From Albula goreensis (taxonomy: Eukaryota; Chordata; Actinopteri; Albuliformes; Albulidae), in assembly GCA_022829145.1 (NCBI GenBank), contig CM040745.1, forward strand, positions 21,792,906-21,856,905: a stretch of 64,000 nt of DNA, given 5' to 3'. Numbering within the stretch: the first letter of the stretch is position 1; the number at the start of each line of letters is the position of its first letter. Of this stretch, positions 23,570 through 35,018 are shown one piece after another. Below the pieces are notes generated by a model. It worked only from the letters and a program-made list of their open reading frames with translations. It ran no database searches and was not told where the DNA came from. Both the position numbers and the translations under genes were made by a program.

Positions 23570-23665
23570 CAATCCATGATCTAAACCTGCTTTATCCAGT
23601 TTGGGGTTGTGGGGGATAGGAGCCTTCCCAAGCACACTGTGGGAGAAATGCAGGGACAGCGGGAA
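23570..23665 (+). repeat. Fragment of a common fish LINE-tail-like repeat
   Basis: The order AATCCATGATCTAAACC, GCTTTATCCAG, GGGGTTGTGGGGGAT, GGAGCC, CCCAAGCACACTGTGGG and GAAATGCAGGGACA follows a repeat widespread in fish genomes (often read as CCATC..AACC.GCTTATCC..GGGTCGCGGGGG..GGAGCC). Only about 95 bp remains. The family was not assigned. Confidence 0.55.
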
Positions 23666-23819
23666 TAAAACATGTCTGCACTATTCATAATGTAGTGTAT
23701 TCTATTATTAAATGTCATTGGCACTTTATGTTAAAATAATATATTGTGGGGCACATACCAAATAGTAAGCGCAATGGTACCTACAATCTGTTTTTGCATA
23801 TCATACCTAAACATTGTTA

Positions 23820-24480
23820 GGTTTCATAATTTTCTTTCATTAAAAATAACAGTTGTAAAACAATTAATACTCCATTCATAAGTGTTTGTAAAGTCATTGA
23901 ACTCAAATGGAACAGAGAAGAAAGGCTAAACCTTAATCTCAACAAATTCTTGCTAACAGTAACTGAATTACATTTATTCACAAATTGTGTGGGCCAAAAC
24001 ATAATCGACACACTACTAAAAGCACAAAGTAACAGCAATTGAATGCATTTCAGAAAATAACACATCACTAATATTAAAATTATAGTCATAAGATGCTAGC
24101 ACACACTACATACAAACATTCTGGGACACCAAAGTACTGAACTGAAAACAAATGACCCACCTTAAGGCTTCTCCCTTTCATGTTTCCACCATTTTCAGAC
24201 TTAATGAGCATAAAATAGATTTTTAAGAGCATAAGGAATGGTTTGCTTGAACAGCATATGGCCATAAAATGGCTTGGTGAGTTTGATTGAATCTATGCCA
24301 TATGCTTTGTAAATGTGAGCATTTTACATTTAAAATGTTTTTATTGGCAAAGTTTATAACTTATAAAACTACATCACTATTGCATAGTATGTCACAGAAT
24401 TTTGGATGAGCTACATGATGCCCCAACTGCTTATGTCAACAAGAGCAGAACTCTTTAGCACTGGAGAAAGTGAAACAAAT
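23820..24480 (+). repeat. Old duplicated segment, copy A (pair with 56000-56730)
   Basis: The clearest part, 24056-24260, aligns with 56143-56345 in the same orientation. Both carry AATAACACATCACTAATATT, then CTAGCACA, ACTGAACTGAAAA, CTTTC.TGTTTCC.CCATTTTCA, and TAAGAGCATAAGGAATGGTT versus TAAAAGCACAAAGGATGGTT. Scattered similarity continues on both sides, for example CTGCTTATG followed by AACTCT near 24430 and 56690. By eye the core is roughly two-thirds identical. Neither copy has a credible frame. Confidence 0.65.
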
Positions 24481-25070
24481 CAGTTGTTTTGAATGTGAAT
24501 AGTGATTTTTAAAGAAGAAAGGAAGTGCTAGATACACTGTCAAGGATTTTGGCTTCCCTTGGAAGCTGCGTCAGAGAAAGGGAGCAGTCAAACGCCAGTC
24601 CTTGTCTTTGATTGTTGCAGCGTGGTTTACACGGTTACAGGCACAGAGTTTCAGTTACTGAAACCTGCCTCAGGGCTGTGATTTTAGCACCCCATTGTCC
24701 TCTCTGTTAGAGCGCTATTCTCTCATGCTGGCTGCTGGTATAAAATAACTGGACAGGGGTTTTACAGATTCCTTTGGAGAATTCTATATGGCACATGACT
24801 GCAAAAGGATATGACTCTTCAACAAGGATAACCTGAGCAGCAGATACATTCATATGGCACTGCTATATGCATTGCTGGTTCTCTATTACTGTGATGCTTA
24901 TCAAAACAGTTCATTCCTTTGTTTACCACATTCCCATGAGGGCATTAGTCACTAGCCCACAGGTCATGATGGCACCTTCAAATACCAGTTAAATTTAAAA
25001 TCTCTTTCAGTTGGTCAAAACTCACAGCCAAACATGACCAACTAAGCCAGCTAAAAAAGGGATTTCTGCA
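24481..25070. other. Non-coding stretch, no gene seen
   Basis: A GC-richer patch lies at 24540-24720. No gene is recognised. Confidence 0.6.
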
Positions 25071-25159
25071 TTTATTTATTTATTTATTTATTTATGTATG
25101 TATGTATGTATGTATGTATGCATGCATGTATTTATTTATTTATTTATTTATTTATTTAT
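25071..25159. repeat. Compound (TTTA)n(TGTA)n(TTTA)n microsatellite
   Basis: TTTA units, then a TGTA block with two GCAT variants, then TTTA units again, in 89 bases. The three-block structure suggests a point change spread by slippage inside an older TTTA array. Confidence 0.95.
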
Positions 25160-26944
25160 ATACATTGCAAAGCCCTATTCATAAGAAATAAAAACTTCCT
25201 TTTTCATCTGCATAATAATTTAAACATACAGAGGGGGCCTACAATTGGTGCACAGGTCTGCATCTCACCCACTGTGGAACTTAAATTCCCATCTGCACTA
25301 TTACAAGTTATGGGAATCTAAGTGAAAGGAATGTCATATTCTCATTGATAGTAGAAGTTCAAATAAACTTCTCCACTACTTGCAATACACTGAGGTTCTT
25401 CAGACTATGTAAAAGTTTATTTTCAAGTATTACAGAATCTGAGTGTTTGCCTACAGCAAAAGCCTTCAATGTCCAAAATCATGGGGGGTGAAAAGACCTG
25501 TGTAGACAGCAATGTGGGGGAAAGTGCACTCCTATAAGAAATGCATATAGAGCTGCCCATGATGTCATGGAGATATGAAGTGGCACTATTGCCTTACTGA
25601 AATAACTAATTGTATGAATTATTTGATTTAAGGGGAAATTTTTGACTCATTGGTGATTTGAATTGTTTTCTGGTTAGTAGGTAGCATGTACATATCTGCC
25701 CTTTAACAATCACAAATCAGGTGTATTGAAGGAGCTAAGAAAAAAAAAGAAGAAATCACAGTTATTACTTATAGGTTTTTTCATCCCTGACATTACAGCT
25801 TTATGGGGTAATGCTAATGGCTACAATCCAGTCCATTGCATTTTTGTTTATCTGCAGGTGGTTTTTGGTTGATATTTATACTATTATGTGTTATACAAAG
25901 GCTTTGTTAACCAAAAAATGTTGACAACAGTCTCATATGTGAACTATATCTTCTTGAGGTGTGGTCACTTTTTTGGGTCTTTTACTCTAGCATTCACACC
26001 ATACAAAAGACATAGTAAACTCATGTAGTAGTTGGAGCTTCCTTGTTCTTGAGACTTTCTCAGTCATGGACTTGTAGTTTGGAGATGACAAACATATTTA
26101 TATGGCTAATCTTTTCATCTTACCTGTTAAGTTTGGCAGTATGCTCTTGCATTGATCCATAAACGCATTGTCTGGAGTAATGTGCTTCATCTGTTTTCAA
26201 CGTTCCTTGTGAACTTATGAACCTTGTACCTAAATAGGACAACGTACGTGCAGAATTTGTACTTCTGCCTTCAAAAAACTCCCTACAATATAGTCTGTTT
26301 TCTTATTCATGCTCTGTGCCCACATTTTCTGAACAGAAACCTCCCTAACAAGACAAGACTACTGTTTGAAATAACTGATATCTTCTTATCACAGGCTGAA
26401 ATGGAAAGAGGTGAAAGATGAGTTTATCTAGATAAAATACAAATCCTGTCAATGTTACGGACCGGACTGAGGTAAAGCAGAGACTTGAGAGTGTGCACCT
26501 GAATAAAGGTAAGAGAAAACTATGATAACATGACAAATGTGTTTAGGAGCTTATAACACATTCTAGCACTACATTAAAATGAATTTCATAAAGTGGTATA
26601 GCTTTTAAATTACAACTGAGCTAACTGTGCATAGTGCATATTTTTACACACAAAACTAAGTTATGATTTCAATAAAACTCAGACAGAAGCTAGCATTATG
26701 AAAAGAGCTGGCCTTTTCAAGCTTTTTGACTGTCTACCTCATAACAAATGCTCTATTCTTTTAGTGAAGATTGTGTGCTTTCTTGTGACTTTTTTATTAA
26801 ACATGTGGTGAAAGTAACAAAATCTTATCAGTCTAGAAAAAGCAGTCCTTCAAAGAGAACAAAAAGGCCTTGTGCAACTTATTCCAATGACTGAAGAAAT
26901 TGTAAAACACATTGTGTGTTTACATATAAATATAAACACAGACA

Positions 26945-26946
<2 letters not shown>
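25160..26946. other. Non-coding stretch, no gene seen
   Basis: AT-rich DNA without recognisable genes or repeats. Confidence 0.6.
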
Positions 26947-26993
<47 letters not shown>

Positions 26994-26998
26994 ACACA
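26947..26998. repeat. (CA)n microsatellite with one interruption
   Basis: 26 dinucleotides, with a single TA unit at 26989-26990. Confidence 0.98.
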
Positions 26999-28310
26999 AT
27001 ATTGTATTTTGTATAACAAAAAGCATTATTTCAGTTCTTGGTTTGTTCAAAATAAACATAGATGCTATGTTGATGTATTCTGCTCATATTGTATATGCTT
27101 GTGAATAAAGTGGCCAATTGTCATATGCTTATAATATTTTTTTCCCAAGAATGTAAATGACACACTTGAATTGAGTGTACACAGTTTTATTAACAGTTAA
27201 TGATATGAAATTCACAGAACTCCCCAATACATAAAATCTACTGAACAGACTCTGCCAAACCCTCTGAGGAGCACAAAAAAATAAGGAAAAGAGGACATTC
27301 CTTGAAATTTAAAATGGAAGGTATTATTTTTGATCTAAAATGTTACACCTTGTTAAACAATTGGGATGCACTATTTGCAGAAGTGCACAAATATTTTGTT
27401 TGTTAAACTTAAATTAAGTTTAAAAAATTATCAGAGAAACACAATAATATGTCAACTATATCCTTGTCAGCCATAATTCATAAAGGCACAGATCAGGGAA
27501 AGAGTGTTTCACATATAAATAGGAAGTGGGTATCATGCCACCTGGACACTGCCATTATCAGGCTATCCCCCTCGGAACAAAACAGCCAAGCATGCAGCAA
27601 AGCATTTGGGAAAACCATTATAAGGCCAGGGGTGACCATCAAAGAGCTAGAGCCATATGGGGGAAATCTGTCTATGGGCAAACAATATTCCAGTCACTTT
27701 TGAAAATCTGGCCAATATGATAGTGGTACAAAGGAAGCGTTGAAAAAAACCCATCTCAAATGCCATATGGGTTTAGTAGAATGTACTTAAGTGAATCTGT
27801 GGTCAAATGACACTAAATTGGTACTTCTTAGTGGAAATGCAAAGTGTTACATCTGGTGTAAACCCAATACTGCCTAGCTTCGCAGCGTGACCAGGATATT
27901 GTTGGGTCATGGCTTTTTTTCCTGAAAGCAAATGCTCATTTTACAATGTTAGTTTCCTCATTCCTGGCCAAGTCGCCTGTTATAGGCATATGATTCCAGA
28001 AGTCTGATCTTGCAATAAAACACAGAATACTGATGACTGCAGGTTAGCCCACTGCATCAGTACCAACAGGTATGAATTTCCACTTCAGATATTATATGTT
28101 TGAAGAATTACAAACTCTACCTGGTTCAAGAAACACAAGGCCAAGTCCCTTGAATGAAAGTAGAATTGCATTGGAAAAATGTGTATTTAGTTTCTGTGAA
28201 TTCTTGGCATTTTTAAAAAAAAAAAAAAACATTTAGATTGGCAGACTCATTTTACAATATTTTTTTACAGATGCATAGTGGATGCATATAGATATGTATA
28301 TATATAACTT
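26999..28310. other. Non-coding stretch, no gene seen
   Basis: A poly-A run lies at about 28216-28229. The overlapping frames at 27449-27720 have no recognisable domain. Confidence 0.6.
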
Positions 28311-28697
28311 GAGTATTTATTGGAGTTTGTTAATAACAAATTTCGGGAGAGGCAACCTTCGGACAACCCTTCACTCAAACACCAGTATCCATCCAATCCG
28401 GTTGTATACGCAGGTATTTGCCACGTACCTTCTCTCCTTATCACACTCTCTGTTTCTGGCATCCCTCCCCCTCCCCATCTCCACCTTCAAGTCTACTTCC
28501 CTTTCTTCTGTTTTTTTCACCCTCTTTTAACAGTAAAAAGGGGGGGTTCACTTCATCCTAAAAAATAGTGAGACGTGACACTGCCCCCCTGGACTCCAAG
28601 CCCAAGGTCAATGTTCCTACCAATATACAACTCGCTACATCAAAATAAACTCCTTCAAAATGCATTCATGTTGTCTGAAGGATGATTCTCCTGAAAT
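28311..28697 (+). repeat. Unnamed dispersed element, copy 2 (pair with 18389-18828)
   Basis: Homologous to 18389-18828 over its length. Its ends carry 27 bp arms, 28341-28367 and 28670-28696, that are reverse complements at 22 of 27 positions (outer bases TTTCGGGAGA against TCTCCTGAAA). GAGTATTT occurs at 28311-28318 and again at 28698-28705, a possible 8 bp target-site duplication of the kind hAT elements make. Because copy 1 also has a GTATT-like left edge, that duplication is uncertain. Copy 2 lacks about 40 bases present in copy 1 between the left palindrome (TTTGTT..AACAAA) and the GACAAC block. Confidence 0.9.
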
Positions 28698-28886
28698 GAG
28701 TATTTTTTTGTCACATATTGTTGTGGTATACCATTCATTTGAAGTGAGCATTTTAATGAATATGAATTTCAGTGAACCAACAACTGCATCATTGTGTGCT
28801 TCAAAGTTTCATGCATAGATTTTAGCTAATCAGAACAATACATGGACCTTCAGAAAAACTAACTTTCTGCTTCAAGACATGTTTGT

Positions 28887-29110
28887 GGGCCAGTAGGGGG
28901 CACTCTTCTCACTGGACCAAATAAAAATGTAGTGCCCTAGTACAGTGATATGTATAATGTGCAGTAGCAGGTGCAATCCTTCAAATGAGACATTAAGCTA
29001 AAGTCCTGACTCACTGTGGCCATGAAGGATCCCATGGAATGTTAGTAAAGGTGATAAATCCAGGGTCCTGGTATAGTTGCCAAGGAAATCTAGTCAACTA
29101 AATACAGCTT
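28887..29110 (+). mobile_element. Body of a 5S-derived SINE (head missing)
   Basis: The order GGCCAGTAGGGGGCACTC, TGCCCTAGTACAGTGATA, GGTGCAATCCTTCAAATGAG, ACATTAAGCTAAAGTCCTGA, CTCACTGTGG and then AATCCAGGGTCCTGG follows the body of a SINE family widespread in fish whose 5' end derives from 5S rRNA. This copy begins at the GGCCAG segment, so its 5S promoter head is absent. CpG-type positions have mostly decayed to TG or CA, so it is old. A separate head fragment of the same type lies at 55008-55095. Confidence 0.65.
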
Positions 29111-29535
29111 ATATTCCTTGGCTACAAAAAGCCCTTCCTGTTGCTAACTATTTTCATGCTGCATTTGTCCCTGCAGAGGAGAATGGAGTTCTGTATTGTC
29201 CTACCTGAATGAAGATAAGTATTGTGCATGGATCTGGTTATGAAAGCAAATGTGCATCTCTTAAAGGACATATGCATTTCAATCAAAATGGTCTTTTTCA
29301 GGACTTGTGTTATTCTGTTTTAGAATGGAACGTTCACATTGCAAATGGCATGAGTGTTTGTTTGCAATAAATTAGAAAATACTCTACCAATGTTGTAAGT
29401 TTCATTTAGATTAAATTGCATGCCTCACCCCCAAAAAAAAAAGACTAAATGCATTTTACTGCATTTTGGTCTTGGAAAACTCAATGTTACATAATACAAC
29501 TCACCCAACTCACCCCCACCTCCTTCCTTTATGTC
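29111..29535. other. Non-coding stretch, no gene seen
   Basis: The first bases may include further decayed SINE tail. A poly-A run lies at about 29432-29442. Confidence 0.55.
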
Positions 29536-29539
29536 AATA

Positions 29540-29760
29540 GGAAGGTAATTAGTGTGGTGTTGCAAAGCTAGCTAATTAATGAGGCAACCAGGAGGGCTTT
29601 TTGTAAAGGCTATTAATGGCATGCTTAAGTAAATCGCCAGAATCAAGCAAGCCAGCTCGGCAATGTTTTGATAAAAATCTATGTGGCCTAAAAAAAGCAA
29701 AAAAAAAGCAGCGTGTCAGCCACAGGAGGAGGTCAGTGTTTGGCCAAGTTGTCCACAATG
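29540..29760. promoter_or_regulatory. Candidate conserved non-coding element, homeodomain-rich
   Basis: TAATTA cores occur at 29546-29551 and 29573-29578, the second continuing into TTAATGAGG, with another TTAATGG at 29613-29619. TTTTGATAAAAATC and AAGTAAATCGCC also occur. The block is distinctly more structured than its surroundings, and I see no coding frame. Functional assignment is inferred from motif density. Confidence 0.3.
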
Positions 29761-31560
29761 GATGAATGAATTGGCCAAATTATTGGAGAGACGTAGTTGG
29801 CTGGAATTACTTAGGAAGGTGACAGTGATCTGTTTTCCCTCATCTTGGATCAATCACACTCTAACTATGAAGGTAAGTTTTGGTATACCAGCCTTCTCGT
29901 TGGCATACACTCAGGGGGCAGCTGCACTCAGGCCCACAAGGAGGGGCATGGCTGGCCAAAGTGGTAATGACACATGCAATACATCATTGGGACTGTCATG
30001 TTTTCCCAAAATCAACTTGGAACAAATCCCAAGTAAAATAATTTGTTCAAATTACAACTAATACGTGTTTGGGATCCTCTATAATAGTGTGCCCTCGTCT
30101 GCCTCTTCTGTTCTGCAGTCCCTTTCCTTTTCAAGCACAAACTCTAATGCCATTTTACCTTGTATAAAAATAATAACAACAATTGTAATATTTACATTTA
30201 TTTTTGAAAGACAGGAGAAACTTAGATTGCAAATTTCTATACAGTAAATGGCCCAATCAGCTGGCTATATAAGTCCAATACCATAGGAATGTATGATTAT
30301 TAAATGAGAACGTAATAAGAACGTAAATGTATTATGACAGTCCTATTTCTTCACCTGCTTTGGAGATGTGTTAACTGCTGAAGTTTTTCTCAGAGCTATT
30401 AGAGCATGGTCAGCCATAGCAATGAAGACCTTGGCAATGGTTTCTGCTCCTTATTTATAGAAAACATCATTCACATGTTTTATGGAATTCATGTAAAATT
30501 CCAATTAATAATTAATATGATTAATCAGGATTACACAAATTAAGCATCATCTGTTTTAATGTTGAATCAAACAGTGATTTTATATAACAATTTGAACCAT
30601 TATAATATTATTATAGTACTACCAAACAATTTGCTACTCATTTTTAATCCAAAAAAACATGAATGAATGGAAATAATTAAAGTTTGCCTCAGGTTAGAAA
30701 AATGAGGCTCAATGAGCAATCATGCACACCATACACCAGAGGACATTCAGCAAACATAGTGCCATTTTTTTAATTCTCTGCTTTGTTATTACTGACATTC
30801 ATTTAAGCAAACAGTCCCAAAAACGAATTTATTTCAAACTGTTCCTCTGTGCGCTATAATTGCCCATACCAAGCCACAAGACTGATAAGAATCATTGATT
30901 CCAATGGCTCCAAATTAAGAGCAAGACACTAGGTAGCCAAATTGTGTTGAGATGCTAGCAGCATCAAGATGGTATTGCATTGTAGATGTGAGCAAGCTAA
31001 TTTTGGACAGGTAGTCTGCTTGCTTGGTTAAAGAACACATACTCTTTTACGGAGAAACTTTATTTGTGAACAAACACCTTATTGTGTCAATGATGACATG
31101 GCTGATGGGGGATTCAAATATAAATTATTAAGGGAAATAGATTAGCTGGTATAAAACTGCTACAAATTGAAAAACAAAATACTGGCTTTCGAGCTTAGCC
31201 TACATTTAGATACATGAATATTGCTTAATCAGAGATTGAGCTGTCAATTGACACTTAACTTCTTGGTTTTAAACTTGACCTCACCTTTGGCTACATAATA
31301 AATCAGCGCACTAACTTCTGTTAAAAATTAAATACTGTCAACCTCGACAAGGTAACCTCCATCTTGATAGACTGAGTGTGATGTGCTATTGCACCGGTGA
31401 ATATATTCTTGCATTTTACGAATGTGTATGCAGGCAGAAAGTAGTGTAAGACTGTCCATATTTCAGTTCAGTACGCAATAATCAGTGATTATTTGCATAC
31501 ATGAGGGAGAATGTAAAAGCAAAGTACGCATGAGCGGATTTATGTTACAACTGCCAGTCA
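29761..31560. other. Non-coding stretch, no gene seen
   Basis: The open frame at 29681-30061 (126 codons) runs out of the preceding block without any recognisable domain. The rest is plain AT-rich sequence. Confidence 0.55.
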
Positions 31561-31710
31561 AGGTCAATGGGGAATATATTCGCTGCCGTTCCTCAAAGTC
31601 CCTTTTCCATGTCACACACTCAATGCAGCTTGGCTAGCTGGCGGCTAGCTTCCATCCGGAAACATTGGAATCAGCACTCTTCATCAGTCTTACCACAAGG
31701 TAAGATAATT
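31560..31710 (+). other. Complex block with donor-like site
   Basis: A GC-balanced block holding GGCTAGCT twice (31632-31639 and 31643-31650) and ending in ACAAG followed by GTAAGA at 31700-31705, a good match to a splice donor. A frame starting ATG GGG AAT at 31567 is open into the donor-like site. Donor-like words occur by chance at this rate, and there is no recognisable protein, so I do not call an exon. Confidence 0.15.
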
Positions 31711-34700
31711 GCAATGTGCTCAGAAGAATTGTATGAAATTTCTACATTTTGGGGACTGTTTGTCTAAATTAATGTCAGTACTAACAAAACAGAGAATCCT
31801 CATGGTATGTGACAATTATGTGATTACACTGAGTGCACATCAGTTACCTCAGTATTTTACTAGGATGAAGAAGAGGATAATGAAGCAACTGATATTCTTT
31901 CAATGTGCTTTATAACAAATCATAACAAATGGACTGTTACAACTGGCTGAACTGTAACTGGTAGGAACAATTACTCTTTGCATTACCTGCTTTTAGATGT
32001 GATGACTGATAATATGTTCATAAAGAACTGGGTTCAGGATCAATTTCCTGATTTGGTTGAATCTTTATTGCAGATTATAGTATTTGGCCAAGCCCAAAAA
32101 CAGTGTATTTGGTACATCCATTATTTTCACAAATGGGCTAATGTGGTGGGATAACATAAAAAATCATGTGAATGTCCTTTATGCTTTGAACTACCGACGA
32201 GAAAGCTCACTATCAGCCCACAAGACAGACAGAATGAAGTGCTTGAACAACACATACAGCTGTCTTTTTGTGCCTCACAAAAAAAAAAAACTTAATCTCA
32301 CCTTAATGAACCCCATCTGTCTCCCTTCATTGATAATTGCTGTTGACGTTCATTGTTCCACTCTGTGTTTTACAGTCCCTCCATAGAGCACTTTGAGGAG
32401 ACGCTTCTAACACATCTGTCTTTGGTTTGGAGACTACAGTATTGGCGTGCAGAGTAGATTTTGAACATACATCCCAACAGAGGTTGTGATGAGTAATCAA
32501 TTAGGCGTAAGCTTCTTTAAAATTGCTAGATTAGTTATAAAATGTGAACATCTAGTAAATGGATTATCTGAGTTCAGTGAGGAACCCCCCTCTCCACACC
32601 CTGCCAATTCTTTACTCTCTCTTCTTGGATCAAAACTAACTCATGACTAAATTTTTCCAGAGCATCGATTAAGTCCACCTGATCCAGCCTTCCCCTCCTC
32701 AGGCAAACAGAGATGGTTATTGATGAGCTCATCTCCCAGGCAGTTCGGCAAGGCCTCATAGTCTGTCTCTTGGAGATAATTGGAGATGAAATAGCACAAA
32801 GGGTAAGTGGAGAAGTCAGTGAGGCACCATGGAAATCAGGGTGTGGAAACACAGCTCTTATCAAAACATGGAATGGACTAATCAGAATCCTGCAGGGATT
32901 CCTCTATCAGTAGAACAACATCAACAACTTCTTACAGAGATGTTGTGATGGCAGTGAGAAATAAAGTGTCAGAGAATAAATGGTCAACATAACTAAGTAC
33001 TCTGAAAACAGCAAGAGAAAAATACACATATTTGTTGTCCAATTAAGGCTCTTCAACTTAACACACAGTATTTATAGAACAATGTCACTCCTGCTGTTAG
33101 CAGTTGCATAGTTACAACTGTTACTGTAAGATGTACAGAAAATTGACAGTCAAACCTGTTTCAACCCAAGACAGCATAAATGTATGGGTACATTTGGGAT
33201 AATATGTTAAAAAAGTCAACTTCAGATCTGAATAGAATGACTGAAGGGTTTCAAATTACATTTAAATCTTCAAATTGGTTTTAACTAAGTTCACCATGGC
33301 TAACATGTAACACAATACTAGACTAGAATATAGAACCGTGACTCTTAAACCTTGGCCCTGTAACCCTTGTCAGGAAAAAAAAACAAATTGCCAGCCTATC
33401 TTATTGTGTCCTCTCCCATAGTACTGCAAATGTTGCCTATGACATTTCCAGCTCTGAAACAAAAATTAATACCCCTGCCTTAGCAATGCAATGAGCAAAC
33501 ATCATAGAAAGAGTGAGAGTTATCACCAAAACAAAAAATGGCAAATTTCTTAAAATGCAAATCCTCCTTACAAATAATCGTATTATCACACAGGCTGTGT
33601 GTGCACTTCAGACGCTTCTATGCAAAATTACTATGCACGTGAAAAATGCATGACAGCCATTCCCTCCTACCACACAAAACCAACAAAATTTCAGGTAAGC
33701 CTACACATAATGACAGTGCGCACACAGTCAAGCAACCATTTGCGACAGACAAGAACCATGGACAGTGAACAGCTATCATGGAATTTTGGAACCCACCACC
33801 ACAAACCATCAATATTGTTAATAAATAATATTATTACATTGGCACAGCAACCTATTAAATATGTATGTTACTGTTTATATGGGAAAACAGTCAGTATGCA
33901 ACTCCAACTTTTCGTTAAAAGTTAATCTTGAAAACGGCATGGATAATAAATTCGCAACAATGCCCTCCTCACTAGTGGTAATGTTACTCGCGGCTTCAAT
34001 CGTGAGCCAACAGGCTAGCTAACTAATTACTTTGTTAGGGTTGTTTTCCCACTCGCTTGTGATTCGTGTTCCCCACAGCTGGCAGAACTTGCCATAAAGT
34101 TAGCAATAACAAAGCCCACCCATTTAGAGACTAATGAATTTTACATTTGTCATTTGAAATTAGCCTCACATTGAATTACTATTGCTCAGCCCTCTGTAAA
34201 TTTATAGCTGGACCACCAATCGCAGAGCTAAAAGTGTAGTACTTTCCTCCCAGCAACTGCAGAGGTGGAAAAATTCTTATACGGAGACACAGGGGCTTCA
34301 TTCATTTAACCCTTCGCATATTAGCACGAACTGAATAGAACCTTAGATGTTGCTTAGATGTTGATTGTCAAATTGTGTGGTAATACAATACAATTAGAAC
34401 TGTTGACTTTTTAAATATTATTTTTCAGAATATCTAAGGCCTTTTCTGAGGGCCTGGAGGGCCCTGTGCTAGACTCACCAAACTCTAGTTTTTGCAGCAT
34501 AGAGCCAAATGTACATCAGGGGATCAGAGGATTGGTTCGGATTATTGTATGGTCTCACAGGTATTTCATGTGTTTGCATTATAGTCATTTTGAAAATGAT
34601 GCATGAATCTACATGCCAAGAGTGGCTGGAGCTGTGTCCAAGAATGAAGCCAAACAATCCATTTTGTATGGCAAGGCTCGTAAGACAAATGCGGGGATTC

Positions 34701-34937
34701 CAGAAAATACATATTTATCTGACTTGAGAAATTGTTTTTGTAAAATTGGGTAATTTTGCATAGAAGTTTCCAGTCTGTAAAAACAGTACTGTAAAGATTG
34801 TCCAGAGATTCAATACAATTCAGCACGAGTCCAACTCTAAACAATGACATGCAATAAAATATGTTATTTTCATATTGCATTATCACAATGACACTCTCAG
34901 TTTAAAAAACATAAAATACAATAGCCTGTTGGCAGAA

Positions 34938-34938
<1 letters not shown>
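31711..34938. other. Non-coding stretch, no gene seen
   Basis: No gene recognised. A balanced patch at 33960-34120 (with GGCTAGCTAACTAATTAC) and another at 32570-32900 have overlapping open frames on both strands without recognisable domains. A short 11 bp tandem (CTTAGATGTTG twice) lies near 34343-34365. Confidence 0.55.

Positions 34939-35016
<78 letters not shown>
34939..35016. repeat. Compound (TG)33(TA)6 microsatellite
   Basis: A pure TG run at 34939-35004 is followed directly by a TA run to 35016. This is a classic potential Z-DNA tract joined to an easily melted tract. Confidence 0.99.
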
Positions 35017-35018
<2 letters not shown>

